From Halodesulfovibrio sp. (GTDB lineage Bacteria > Desulfobacterota > Desulfovibrionia > Desulfovibrionales > Desulfovibrionaceae), in assembly GCF_025210605.1 (NCBI RefSeq), contig NZ_JAOARI010000018.1, positions 62,001 to 126,000 of the forward strand: a stretch of DNA of 64,000 nt, given 5' to 3'. Each line of letters opens with the position of its first letter. The stretch's first letter is position 1. Of this stretch, positions 16,826 to 25,465 are shown one piece after another. The notes beneath the pieces were generated by a model. The model searched no databases. It had not been told where the DNA came from and saw only the letters and a list, made by a program, of their open reading frames with translations. The translations under genes were made by a program, and so were the position numbers.

Positions 16826-17194
16826 TTAGCCTAAAAGCATTCTAACGTTACGTACCATTTTTTCCGGTTGTGCAGGCTTAACCATGTACAGGTTAGCCCC
16901 AAGGCTCATGCCCAGTTTAATATCCTGATCTTGTCCTTCTGTTGAAAGAACTACGATAGGCAAATCACGATAGGCATCTTGTTTGCGCACATTTTCTATG
17001 AATGTGAATCCATCCATATGCGGCATATTGATATCTGTAATGATTAAATCTACCGCTCCGCATGAATACAATTTTTCCAACCCGTCAAGACCGTCTTCAG
17101 CAGCTGTAACTTTAAAGCCTTCATTTTTCATAATAAAGGCGACAAGATTTCGAACAGTCTTTGAATCGTCTACTACTAGAATATGTTTACCCAT
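16826..17194 (-). CDS. cheY: Chemotaxis response regulator CheY
   Basis: 122 residues, a lone receiver domain. Acidic pocket Asp9-Asp10, phosphoacceptor Asp54 (ITDINMP), Thr/Ser switch residue in VVLSTEG and the conserved lysine in MVKPAQP are all present. It carries the phosphoryl signal from CheA to the flagellar motor. It is 11 bp after the cheW-like gene and 209 bp before cheA. The Asn-rich ITDINMPHMDG sequence is typical of CheY rather than of DNA-binding regulators. Confidence 0.93.
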   Translation of the reverse strand: MGKHILVVDDSKTVRNLVAFIMKNEGFKVTAAEDGLDGLEKLYSCGAVDLIITDINMPHMDGFTFIENVRKQDAYRDLPIVVLSTEGQDQDIKLGMSLGANLYMVKPAQPEKMVRNVRMLLG

Positions 17195-17205
17195 TTTTGC
17201 GCTCT

Positions 17206-18192
17206 CTATTCTTCCAGAATTGCTTCAACTATATTATCAACAGAAATAATACCAATAAGCATATCATCAGACTTCATTAATCCGAATATGTATTGAACTG
17301 TAACTCCAAGATGGGATTCCACAGCCCAATCAATGGACTCTTGCGGCACGCGATACATGGTGTGCACTGTATCAATAACAAGTCCGAACTGAAGTCCGTG
17401 ACGCTTGCAGACCACAATAAATTTGTCTGACCGCTCTTGTTCATCTAACCCGACAATACCGAGCAGCTCGCGCAATTGAATAATCGGCGTAACTATTCCG
17501 CGTAAGTTAATAACACCGGTAACAAACGGCGGTGCAACAGGAAGCTTTGTAGGTGGCAAATACCGTATAACTTCCTGCACTGTGTTGATAGGCACAGTAA
17601 ACTCTTGCTTGCCCAGAAAGAAACTTACCATCTGCAATTCGCTTTCAGTGCGAAGCTGCTCAAGTAAATCCGGTTCTCGTTCAATAGTTGACCCACCCCA
17701 GCTGGCATCCCCACCATCAGAAGTAAGCACGCTAAGATCAGAATCGTCAACCGACGATTCATTACTACCACGTTCGTCAGTTGCAGAAGTTGCTGTCTCA
17801 GCCGTAAATTCAGAGACAGGCTCAGCGGTTGCAGCTTCCTGTACAGGCTTTACTGCCTCAACGACCGGCTCTGGTGAAGCTGCCACTTCACGCACATCCG
17901 CTTTAACAGAAGCTGTTGCCTGTTCTACTGGCGATTGCACAGGAGCCGAAACAGTAACTGTTGGAACCGGTTCGGCATCCGCAACTGTTGCGTAGTCAGA
18001 GCCAGATGCACTTAGAACACATTCCGGCTCAACAGGGGTCTGCAACCCAAGACGTTCCAGAGCCTCTGCTTCGTTTACCCCAAGATATTTCGACATAAAT
18101 GCAGCTTCTGCCGCGCTAAAGCTGTCAGTCGGCTCGGTCTGCACTACATCAAACAAATGATCTTCAAAATATTCTTCAGGAGTTTTTACCAT
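17206..18192 (-). CDS. cheW: CheW-domain coupling protein with long N-terminal extension
   Basis: 328 residues, about twice the length of a plain CheW. The C-terminal 145 residues are a CheW domain (QMVSFFLGKQEFTVPINTV, VTGVINLRGIVTPIIQLR), which links CheA to receptors. Residues 1-55 form a separate conserved-looking helical segment (YFEDHLFDV, AEAAFMSKYLGV), followed by an acidic, low-complexity linker (55-180). The extension may recruit the ParA protein encoded just upstream; the two genes overlap by 7 nt. That link is inference. GAGG precedes the ATG. Confidence 0.88.
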   Translation of the reverse strand: MVKTPEEYFEDHLFDVVQTEPTDSFSAAEAAFMSKYLGVNEAEALERLGLQTPVEPECVLSASGSDYATVADAEPVPTVTVSAPVQSPVEQATASVKADVREVAASPEPVVEAVKPVQEAATAEPVSEFTAETATSATDERGSNESSVDDSDLSVLTSDGGDASWGGSTIEREPDLLEQLRTESELQMVSFFLGKQEFTVPINTVQEVIRYLPPTKLPVAPPFVTGVINLRGIVTPIIQLRELLGIVGLDEQERSDKFIVVCKRHGLQFGLVIDTVHTMYRVPQESIDWAVESHLGVTVQYIFGLMKSDDMLIGIISVDNIVEAILEE

Positions 18193-18962
18193 AAGGCTTC
18201 TACCTCTTTTGCCAAAAGCTCATACCCGCGTGCGCCACGACAGGATGCATCAATTTCATACACACTTTTGCCAAGTGCGCTCGCATCCCTAAAACGGGTA
18301 TCAACTCCAATTACCGAGGAAAACATCAAATCTCCCATTTTTCTGCCGAGCAAATCTAACACCCTACGGCAAGCACCCGCCCGTTTATCGTACATCGTCG
18401 CCAATGCCCGATACATAACCGGTTGCGGCAGCACTTTATTTAGAGTCCGCAGCGTGTCAAAAAGTAGTTTCAACCCGTGCAACGCAAGGAAATCTGTCTG
18501 TATTGGAATAATTAACAAATCACAGGCAACAATCGCATTAACCTGAAGCATCCCCAGTTGGGGCGGGCAATCCAAAAGGATATAGTCATACTGGTCACGT
18601 ATTTCTTCCAGCGCAGCTTTAAGCAAACTGCCCTTACCGTGCTTTTCCTTAAGATCAACCTCAAGTTCTGAAAGCCTGATAGATGCCGGAGCTGTGTCAA
18701 AACTTTGACCCTCATTTCTACCAATAAGTTGCTTCCATAGCAGAGGCCAGACCTTTCGTGGTGCTGTAAACAAATCATATGTTGTACGCTGCACCGTATC
18801 CGGAAAAAAGCGTAAATGCACAGAGGCACAAGCATGAGGGTCCAGATCGATTACCAGAACCTTCTTTTGTTTACGCGCCAACGCTGCACCGAGAGTGACA
18901 GTTGTTGTGGTTTTACCCACCCCGCCTTTTTGATTGGCAATAGCCAGAACTTTGGCGTTCAA
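18186..18962 (-). CDS. ParA-family ATPase of the chemotaxis operon
   Basis: 258 residues. The deviant Walker A motif KGGVGKTTT begins at residue 12, with VLVIDLDPHACAS and YDYILLDCPPQLG as the A' and B motifs. There is no ParB partner next to it; its place between cheR and cheW suggests a ParC-like role in positioning chemoreceptor arrays, as described in Vibrio. The start codon is TTG (18960-18962), backed by GAGGAG six bases upstream and by the family N-terminus (KVLAIANQKGG). Confidence 0.88.
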   Translation of the reverse strand: MNAKVLAIANQKGGVGKTTTTVTLGAALARKQKKVLVIDLDPHACASVHLRFFPDTVQRTTYDLFTAPRKVWPLLWKQLIGRNEGQSFDTAPASIRLSELEVDLKEKHGKGSLLKAALEEIRDQYDYILLDCPPQLGMLQVNAIVACDLLIIPIQTDFLALHGLKLLFDTLRTLNKVLPQPVMYRALATMYDKRAGACRRVLDLLGRKMGDLMFSSVIGVDTRFRDASALGKSVYEIDASCRGARGYELLAKEVEALW

Positions 18963-18998
18963 ACTATACTCCTCTTTCGGGTGCCCTACGACTTCAGA

Positions 18999-19877
18999 TT
19001 AAGAATCTTTGCGATAGACGATTGCACCCTTGTGATGTTCGGGTCTAAATGCCCGAGATATATTATGTAAAGACTCTGAATGCCCGATAAGCAACGCACC
19101 GCCCGGGAGCAAGTTATCGTAGAAGGCACTCATAACCCGAGTCTTCATTTCATCATCAAAATAAATAATTACGTTTCGGCAGAATACTATCTGAGAGCGC
19201 TCAACCCGTCGCATCTGCAACTTGTCGTTCAGATTTAACTGATCGAACCGAACAAGTTTTTTTACGCTTTCTGCAAGGTGGTACTCTTTTCCTTCCTTCT
19301 TGAAGTACTTACGCGTGATCTCAGGAGGAGTGGTACGTAATGCATAATCGGAATAAATTCCACTCTTAGCTGCCGCTAATACCGCTGTAGAAATATCACT
19401 GGCTGTGATTTTAATATCCCAGGAAGCAATTTCTGTTCTCAAAACTTCATGCAAAATTATGCCCAAAGTATATGGTTCTTCTCCTGAAGAACAACCAGCA
19501 GACCAAATACGCAGTCTACGGCTTCCTTTTGCCTTAAGCTCACTCAGCATATTTTTCAACACAACTTCCTGAAAAACCTTAAGTTGTGGTGGGTTTCTGT
19601 AAAAGCTGGTTTCGTTCGTCGTAATTACTTCGTAAAGCTTATTTAACTCGTCTCTACGATTTTTATCATAGCGAAGGTAGTAGTAATATTCACCGAAGGT
19701 CTTAAGATTCAAGTCTTTCAAACGTGCGGCTAATCTATTTTCAATAAGGTACTTTCTATTGTCGGCGATATGGATACCGCACAGATCGTAGATAAAATCT
19801 CGAATCTGTCGGAATTCTTCGTCACTGGCTTTAAGCTCCCGTTGGAAACTTGTTGTTCTAGAAAAAAGTGATGACAC
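18999..19877 (-). CDS. cheR: Chemotaxis protein methyltransferase CheR
   Basis: 292 residues. The N-terminal helical domain (about 15-80) precedes a SAM-dependent methyltransferase domain with RIWSAGCSSGEEPYTLGI (glycine-rich SAM loop), ITASDIS and the VFCRNVIIYFD motif. It methylates receptor glutamates, opposing CheB. The start is GTG at 19877 with a G-rich ribosome-binding site (AGGGGGG) just upstream. It follows the HEAT-repeat gene by 13 bp, with the ParA gene 36 bp downstream. Confidence 0.94.
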   Translation of the reverse strand: MSSLFSRTTSFQRELKASDEEFRQIRDFIYDLCGIHIADNRKYLIENRLAARLKDLNLKTFGEYYYYLRYDKNRRDELNKLYEVITTNETSFYRNPPQLKVFQEVVLKNMLSELKAKGSRRLRIWSAGCSSGEEPYTLGIILHEVLRTEIASWDIKITASDISTAVLAAAKSGIYSDYALRTTPPEITRKYFKKEGKEYHLAESVKKLVRFDQLNLNDKLQMRRVERSQIVFCRNVIIYFDDEMKTRVMSAFYDNLLPGGALLIGHSESLHNISRAFRPEHHKGAIVYRKDS

Positions 19878-19890
19878 ATGGCCCCCCTAA

Positions 19891-21813
19891 TTATCTGCTT
19901 CTTATCAGATTCGCCGCTTGTTCAGCTGCGTCACAAATCTCAGGATCATCGTGACTCATCATTGTTAACAGTGCACCGAAACAACGTTCCGTCCCAAGGT
20001 TGCCTAACATTTTTACTACCTTATGCTGTACCAGAGCGCTTCGCTCTGCAAATACTTTTAGCAATGGTTCCACCACGTCATCGTTACCGAGTGCACCTAA
20101 ATGCTCTACAGCACGTACAACAACCCAATCATCCTCATCGTCCAGAGCCTCAATCAAGTACTGGAGATACAGATCAGACTGCGTTTTACCAATCATATCA
20201 ACTACGGCAATGCGAATATCGCGGTTGTCATCGTTAAGTAAAACTTTTGCCTGTTCCATAAGGGAAGCAGGGTCTGCATTTAATGCAATAAGTCCTTCAA
20301 AGGCTACCAGTCGAACATCGACAACAGGGTCGGAAAGCGCTTCTTTGAGTAAATCCACATACACGTCGTTTGTAGATTTACCTAAAGCGTATACTGCCAT
20401 CATACGCTCGGTAGGGTCTTCACTCTCTACTCTGGATACAAAACGAATCCACAGCATTTCGTTATTCATGGCTATAGCTGCCTCAAGTGCCACATCCTTC
20501 ACTTCAAAGGATTCATGTGACAACATGGCAAAGACAATCTCAGCACTTTCAGGCGCTTTCGAATTTTCACCAAGGAAATAGAGTGCCTTTTTCAAAATCA
20601 ATTCATCGGAATGACTGATTAATACATTCTGGAAGAATGCTTCTTCTGAAGAACCAGCAGCCGCAGCAAGTACAGTAATTAAATCTCGCTGAACCAGCAG
20701 ATTTTTTTCTTCAAAAGTAGAAATAATAGTCGGGATTGCTTTTCGCATTTCATCATGAGACATGCGGGAGACGGCTTCCGCCGCAACACGTAATCCTAAC
20801 TCGTTATCACCGTGGAATACTTCTAAGAATCCAGAATTACAACCAATATGTGCAAGACATTCCACCGCAGCAAGAAGTTTGTCTGTATCACGGTCAACAT
20901 CAAAGGTAACAACCGTACTCATTACTTTGCGAGTAGCATCATCGCCTTGAGCTGTAGAAAGCCCACGCAGTGCAGCAAGCTGTACATCTTCATCTTCGTC
21001 TTCAAGGGCAGCGAGTAATGCTTCTGTAAACTGCTCTCTTTTATCAGCAGGAAGCAGTTCAAGAGTCTTGTCACCCAGAAGCTGCACAACAGCTTTACAA
21101 ATTTTGTTCTGAAGCGGCGCTGGAGCTGTTTTCATCTGCTCAACAAGCAACGGTACAATTTTCAAATCACCCATTTCGCCGAGTGCTTCAACAATCATGG
21201 ATGCAACAAGCGGAGTGGCATTGCTTAGCGCTCTTACTAACGCTCCGGCTGTCTGCGCTGCACCAATTTTTGTCAGAGCTTCAATAACAGAAAATTGCAC
21301 CCACTCTTCATCGCCTAATGCTTGAATCAAACTATCCGCTGCATCAGCAAACCCAAGTTCGCCCAAGCTTACCGCTGCCTGATAGCGAACGTTGACTTCC
21401 TCATCTTTGAGCAATGCATCACACAACGGGGCAACTGCAAACAGGCTGTTGCTTGAGCCTAAAATATCGGACACAAAAATTCGTAAATCCGGATCTGAAC
21501 TCTTCAGTTCCTTCATCACACTTTCCAGATCATCTTCTGCAACCTCGCGCAGAATATCCATGGCAGCGTTACGCACTGGTGCTTCTTCTGAAGCAAGCAG
21601 CGGAATAACAGCTTGAACAGTTTTTTCCCCTCGGATTACACGCAAAGCACGATCTGCTGCTTCCTGCACACCCAGGTTTCCTTCCTGAATATGCCGGATC
21701 AGTTCCGGGATTGCACACTCTAATTTTTCCGTACCTGCAACATAGGCAGCGTCGCGAACGGATTCTGAATCATCAGAGCGTAACCGGCTTAAAATAGTGT
21801 CACATTCAGACAT
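19891..21813 (-). CDS. HEAT-repeat scaffold protein of the chemotaxis operon
   Basis: 640 residues made almost entirely of about 30-residue helical HEAT/PBS-lyase-type repeats, recognisable by recurrent D-x-V-R/A-A-A-x-x-L-G-x-L-G patterns (for example VNVRYQAAVSLGELG and WVVVRAVEHLGALG). Strongly acidic; no signal peptide or membrane segment. Such proteins act as binding scaffolds. Position between cheB and cheR is conserved in Desulfovibrio che operons from what I recall. The partner is unknown. GAGG precedes the ATG. Confidence 0.88.
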   Translation of the reverse strand: MSECDTILSRLRSDDSESVRDAAYVAGTEKLECAIPELIRHIQEGNLGVQEAADRALRVIRGEKTVQAVIPLLASEEAPVRNAAMDILREVAEDDLESVMKELKSSDPDLRIFVSDILGSSNSLFAVAPLCDALLKDEEVNVRYQAAVSLGELGFADAADSLIQALGDEEWVQFSVIEALTKIGAAQTAGALVRALSNATPLVASMIVEALGEMGDLKIVPLLVEQMKTAPAPLQNKICKAVVQLLGDKTLELLPADKREQFTEALLAALEDEDEDVQLAALRGLSTAQGDDATRKVMSTVVTFDVDRDTDKLLAAVECLAHIGCNSGFLEVFHGDNELGLRVAAEAVSRMSHDEMRKAIPTIISTFEEKNLLVQRDLITVLAAAAGSSEEAFFQNVLISHSDELILKKALYFLGENSKAPESAEIVFAMLSHESFEVKDVALEAAIAMNNEMLWIRFVSRVESEDPTERMMAVYALGKSTNDVYVDLLKEALSDPVVDVRLVAFEGLIALNADPASLMEQAKVLLNDDNRDIRIAVVDMIGKTQSDLYLQYLIEALDDEDDWVVVRAVEHLGALGNDDVVEPLLKVFAERSALVQHKVVKMLGNLGTERCFGALLTMMSHDDPEICDAAEQAANLIRSR

Positions 21814-21850
21814 ACATAGACCTCTTATTTGGCGGAAAATACCGCATTTA

Positions 21851-22903
21851 TTATTTGTAAATGCTTGCCATCAGAGCTGCCGCCATATCATCAATATCTA
21901 GAATCTCATCGGTCAGCTTTGCGTCAACAATAGCTTTAGGCATACCGTAAACAACACAAGAGGCATCATTTTGCGCTAAAATATAGCCACCTCTATTTTT
22001 TAATTCACGGATTCCTAGCAAGCCATCATTCCCCATACCGGTAAAAATTGCCCCCACAGCTCTGCGTCCCTGTGCTTTGGCTACGGATTCAATTAATACG
22101 TTTGCAGATGGTTTATACAGTGCGTCAGCAGGCTCTTCTTTCACCGCAACTTCCATTCTGGAGCCACGCTGCTGCAACACAATATGTTTTCCCCCCGGTG
22201 AAATGTACGCTGTCCCCGGTGCAATCGGTTCAGTGCCGTTTGCTTCTTTCACTTTAATTTTGCACACGCTATCAAGACGCTTTGCAAAAGGCCCTGTAAA
22301 TGCCGCAGGCATATGCTGTGCAATTAGAATTGAAGCCGGATAATTAGCAGGAAGTTTGGATAATACTTTCTGTACAGCAGGAGGTCCCCCAGTAGATACA
22401 CCAATTGCAACCACATCGCGTTTAGGTCTGCCATGCATTACAGGTGGTGCAACGCGGGCTGCTGGTCTGGCAGCCACTGATGGTCTGCGGGTGCGCGGAG
22501 CACGAAGCTTACGGCGGGAAACGTATTTAACTTTTTGTTGAAGATCTCTTTCTATTTTGACGATATCAAGTGAAACCTTAGACAGCTGCTTAGGAATAAA
22601 ATCAACTGCACCAAGCTCCATAGCTTTAAGCGTTGATTCCGCCCCTTCCATAGTAAGCGAGCTAATCATCAGAACAGGTCGCGGCATCTCCATCATAATA
22701 TGACGCAGAGCTGTCAGACCATCCATTTTAGGCATCTCAATATCGAGAGTTACAACGTCCGGGTTATACTGTCGTATGACGGTAAGCCCTTCTGCACCGT
22801 TGCGTGCCGTTGCAACAACTTTAATGTCCGGATCTTTCTCCAGCATCGTTGTCAACGCTTTGCGCATAAACGCAGAGTCATCTACTACTACAACCTTAAT
22901 CAA
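21851..22903 (-). CDS. cheB: Chemotaxis protein-glutamate methylesterase CheB
   Basis: 350 residues. A receiver domain (1-125; Asp8/9, Asp54 in VTLDIEMP, lysine in IPKQ) is joined by a basic linker to the methylesterase domain with GVSTGGPPA (catalytic Ser), AQHMP (His) and GMGNDG (Asp). It removes receptor methyl groups when phosphorylated by CheA. First gene of the operon. The start codon is TTG at 22903 with GGAG seven bases upstream. Confidence 0.95.
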   Translation of the reverse strand: MIKVVVVDDSAFMRKALTTMLEKDPDIKVVATARNGAEGLTVIRQYNPDVVTLDIEMPKMDGLTALRHIMMEMPRPVLMISSLTMEGAESTLKAMELGAVDFIPKQLSKVSLDIVKIERDLQQKVKYVSRRKLRAPRTRRPSVAARPAARVAPPVMHGRPKRDVVAIGVSTGGPPAVQKVLSKLPANYPASILIAQHMPAAFTGPFAKRLDSVCKIKVKEANGTEPIAPGTAYISPGGKHIVLQQRGSRMEVAVKEEPADALYKPSANVLIESVAKAQGRRAVGAIFTGMGNDGLLGIRELKNRGGYILAQNDASCVVYGMPKAIVDAKLTDEILDIDDMAAALMASIYK

Positions 22904-22965
22904 CAGAATCTCCTGTTCTCATTTTACAACGGACCAGTACAGCATGCCTCAATCTGTCCAGACAT

Positions 22966-22980
22966 GACATACTGTATGTC
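22966..22980. promoter_or_regulatory. Perfect 15-bp palindrome upstream of the che operon
   Basis: GACATACTGTATGTC (7-1-7) lies 63 bp upstream of cheB. It is a candidate operator for the operon; no regulator can be named from the sequence. Confidence 0.4.
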
Positions 22981-23184
22981 GCTCCCAGTCTGTTTAAAAC
23001 ACCATAGAGAATTCTAATTATTTTACAATAGGCAAGCATTCGCTATTTTACAAAAAACTGTATTCTCATGTAGATTCTCCCATAAGCAAATGCTCCCGCC
23101 TTGTGAGTAAAACTTCCACAAGCCAAGACGCGAGCCTCATGCAACACCAGCACCATGCACACAACTGTTATGCAGTACAGCCTA

Positions 23185-23224
23185 TAAAAAAAGCCGCGAA
23201 ACCATTTTACGGCGTCGCGGCTCT
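23185..23224 (-). terminator. Terminator of the spoT/relA gene
   Basis: On the minus strand AGCCGCGA pairs with TCGCGGCT across a 15-nt loop, followed by a T7 run. Confidence 0.88.
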
Positions 23225-23311
23225 TCTATTTATTGTTTCAATGCAGAGACAATACACAACAAGTACTGTAGTCACATAAACCGCGCCTACAAACTTATCG
23301 GCAAAAACAAA

Positions 23312-25465
23312 TTAATCTGAAGAAGAAAGTCTAGATACTTCTACCATTCCTTCCAAAGCACGAAGTTTATCAATAGTTCTGTACAGATGTGCAATGTCGC
23401 GCACTTCTACCGTAAACTCCATTTCAGACATACCGTCTACCATTGAATGGAACATACCGGCATCTAGGTTAACATTCTCCTGCATAAGCAGGTCACTGAC
23501 TTTCGCCATCATGCCCATAATATTTTTAGAAATCATCTTAATACGAGCAGGGTAAGGTTTATTCTCAGTGCCATCCCAGTACACAGAAATCAGGCGCTCA
23601 GCCTCAAGGTTCTGCACATTAGGACAGTCAGATGTATGAACAGTAACACCACGCCCTCGACTGATGAAACCTACAATAGCCTCACCCGGAACAGGGGTGC
23701 AACAGCGAGCAAAACGAACCAGAACGTCATCGACACCTTTAATGCCAACACTGTTCGCATGGGTTTGCTCCACACGCTCTTCAGCCTGAGGTTCTGCTAC
23801 GGTTTCTTCCGGCTCTGGCACTTCTTTAGGTTGCAGACGCTGGAGTACTTTGCGTGGTGTCAGTCGAGCATAGCCCACCTGAGAAAGCAGTTCGTCCACT
23901 TCCTTCAGATTAAACTCTTCCGCTACCGCTTCAAAAGCACCTTCTTTGAGAGCCTTCTGGACATTAATATCCATACGGCGTCCCAATTTTTCCAGCATTT
24001 CTTTACCAAGGCTGATGGAACGGGTTCGCTCTTCGGTACGGATAAAATGATTAATACGGGTTCGCGCTTTTGCTGTTTTAACAAAACGCAACCAATCACG
24101 GCTAGGATGCCTGTGCTGATCGGTAATAATTTCTACTGTGTCACCATTTTTCAATGTAGTAGAAAGAGGAACAAGTTTACCGTTGACCTTTGCACCGGAA
24201 CATTTGTCACCAACTTGCGTATGGATCATGTACGCAAAATCAACAGGACTTGCGTCTTCCGGCAGTTCCTTTACATCCCCGCCCGGTGTAAAGACATATA
24301 CTTCATCTTTAAATAGATCGAATTTCAAAGAGCGCATGAACTCTTTGGAATCTGTTTCCATCTTTTGCCAGTCAAGCAATTCCCGAAGCCAAGTAAACTG
24401 CTGAACATCACGAGCTTTAAGACGTCCACCGCCGCCTTCTTTGTACAGCCAGTGAGACGCAACACCGAATTCCGCCATCTGATCCATTTCGTCTGTACGA
24501 ATCTGGATTTCGATACGCTCGCCTTCAGGTCCCATAACTGTAGTATGGAGACTCTGATACATGTTCGCCTTCGGCATGGAGATATAATCTTTGAATCTTC
24601 CATGAACAGGCTTCCACATGGCATGCACAAGCCCAAGGACGGCGTAACAATCACGAACATCTTTGACGATTACACGGAAGGCAATAATGTCATGAACCTG
24701 ATCGAGCGTAAGATTTTGTTGCTCCATTTTGCGGTAAATGGAGTAACGGTACTTAATACGTCCTTTAATTTCAGCATTAATTTTGTTGTCACCCATCATT
24801 GCTGTAAGCAATTCAATGACGCTTTCAATGTATTCCTGTCCGGAAGTTCTGTTTTCTTCCAACCATTCAGTAATGGAGTTAAACACTTCTGGACGCAAAT
24901 AGCGGAAACTTAAATCTTCAAGCTCAAGTTTTATACGGTGAAGACCAAGCCTGTTCGCAAGTGGAACATAAATATCCATGGTTTCTTGCGAAATAAGCTT
25001 TTGTTTATGCGGCTTCTGAAAATCCAGAGTTCGCATATTGTGCAGCCTGTCAGCAAGCTTCACAATAAGAACCCTGATATCTTCAGCCATCGCAAGAATC
25101 ATCTTACGAATGTTTTCAGCCTGTGCAGCTTCCTTGCTCTCAAACGTCATAAGGCTGATTTTTGTCACACCGTCAACAACGTCTGCCACTTCCTCACCGA
25201 ACTGGGCATCAATACCTTCGATAGTTGCAGATGTATCCTCTACAGTATCATGCAGCAGCCCAGCAGCAATGGAAATATCATCCATACGCATACTGGCGAG
25301 TTCATAGGCGACAGAAAGCGGATGCGACAAATAAGGCTCGCCCGAAAGACGGGTCTGCCCTGCATGCGCAGCAGCAGAAAACACATATGCTTTCTGAATC
25401 AAAGCAACATCCGCATCTGGACGCAGCTCTGTTACTTTATCTAAAATTTCCTGAATCCTGATCAT
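23312..25465 (-). CDS. spoT: Bifunctional (p)ppGpp synthetase/hydrolase (RelA/SpoT family)
   Basis: 717 residues with HD hydrolase (about 25-160, LLHDTVEDT intact), synthetase (about 235-350), TGS (about 390-450) and a C-terminal ACT domain. The synthetase carries RFKDYI, the RxKD form found in bifunctional enzymes rather than the ExDD of monofunctional RelA, so it should both make and degrade the alarmone. Its ATG overlaps the stop of the upstream peptide-binding lipoprotein gene (ATGA), indicating translational coupling. It may be named relA or rsh in related genomes. Confidence 0.92.
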   Translation of the reverse strand: MIRIQEILDKVTELRPDADVALIQKAYVFSAAAHAGQTRLSGEPYLSHPLSVAYELASMRMDDISIAAGLLHDTVEDTSATIEGIDAQFGEEVADVVDGVTKISLMTFESKEAAQAENIRKMILAMAEDIRVLIVKLADRLHNMRTLDFQKPHKQKLISQETMDIYVPLANRLGLHRIKLELEDLSFRYLRPEVFNSITEWLEENRTSGQEYIESVIELLTAMMGDNKINAEIKGRIKYRYSIYRKMEQQNLTLDQVHDIIAFRVIVKDVRDCYAVLGLVHAMWKPVHGRFKDYISMPKANMYQSLHTTVMGPEGERIEIQIRTDEMDQMAEFGVASHWLYKEGGGGRLKARDVQQFTWLRELLDWQKMETDSKEFMRSLKFDLFKDEVYVFTPGGDVKELPEDASPVDFAYMIHTQVGDKCSGAKVNGKLVPLSTTLKNGDTVEIITDQHRHPSRDWLRFVKTAKARTRINHFIRTEERTRSISLGKEMLEKLGRRMDINVQKALKEGAFEAVAEEFNLKEVDELLSQVGYARLTPRKVLQRLQPKEVPEPEETVAEPQAEERVEQTHANSVGIKGVDDVLVRFARCCTPVPGEAIVGFISRGRGVTVHTSDCPNVQNLEAERLISVYWDGTENKPYPARIKMISKNIMGMMAKVSDLLMQENVNLDAGMFHSMVDGMSEMEFTVEVRDIAHLYRTIDKLRALEGMVEVSRLSSSD

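Larger units (their letters stand above)
22904..23311. other. Intergenic region between spoT/relA and cheB
   Basis: 408 bp. It holds the cheB promoter side with the palindrome at 22966 and, further along, the terminator of the (p)ppGpp synthetase gene. No ORF or RNA gene seen in the rest. Confidence 0.5.

Noticed and set aside
18186..18962. Chromosome-partition parA next to an origin
   Set aside because: There is no parB, parS-like cluster or dnaA/gid neighbour; the gene is embedded in the che operon.
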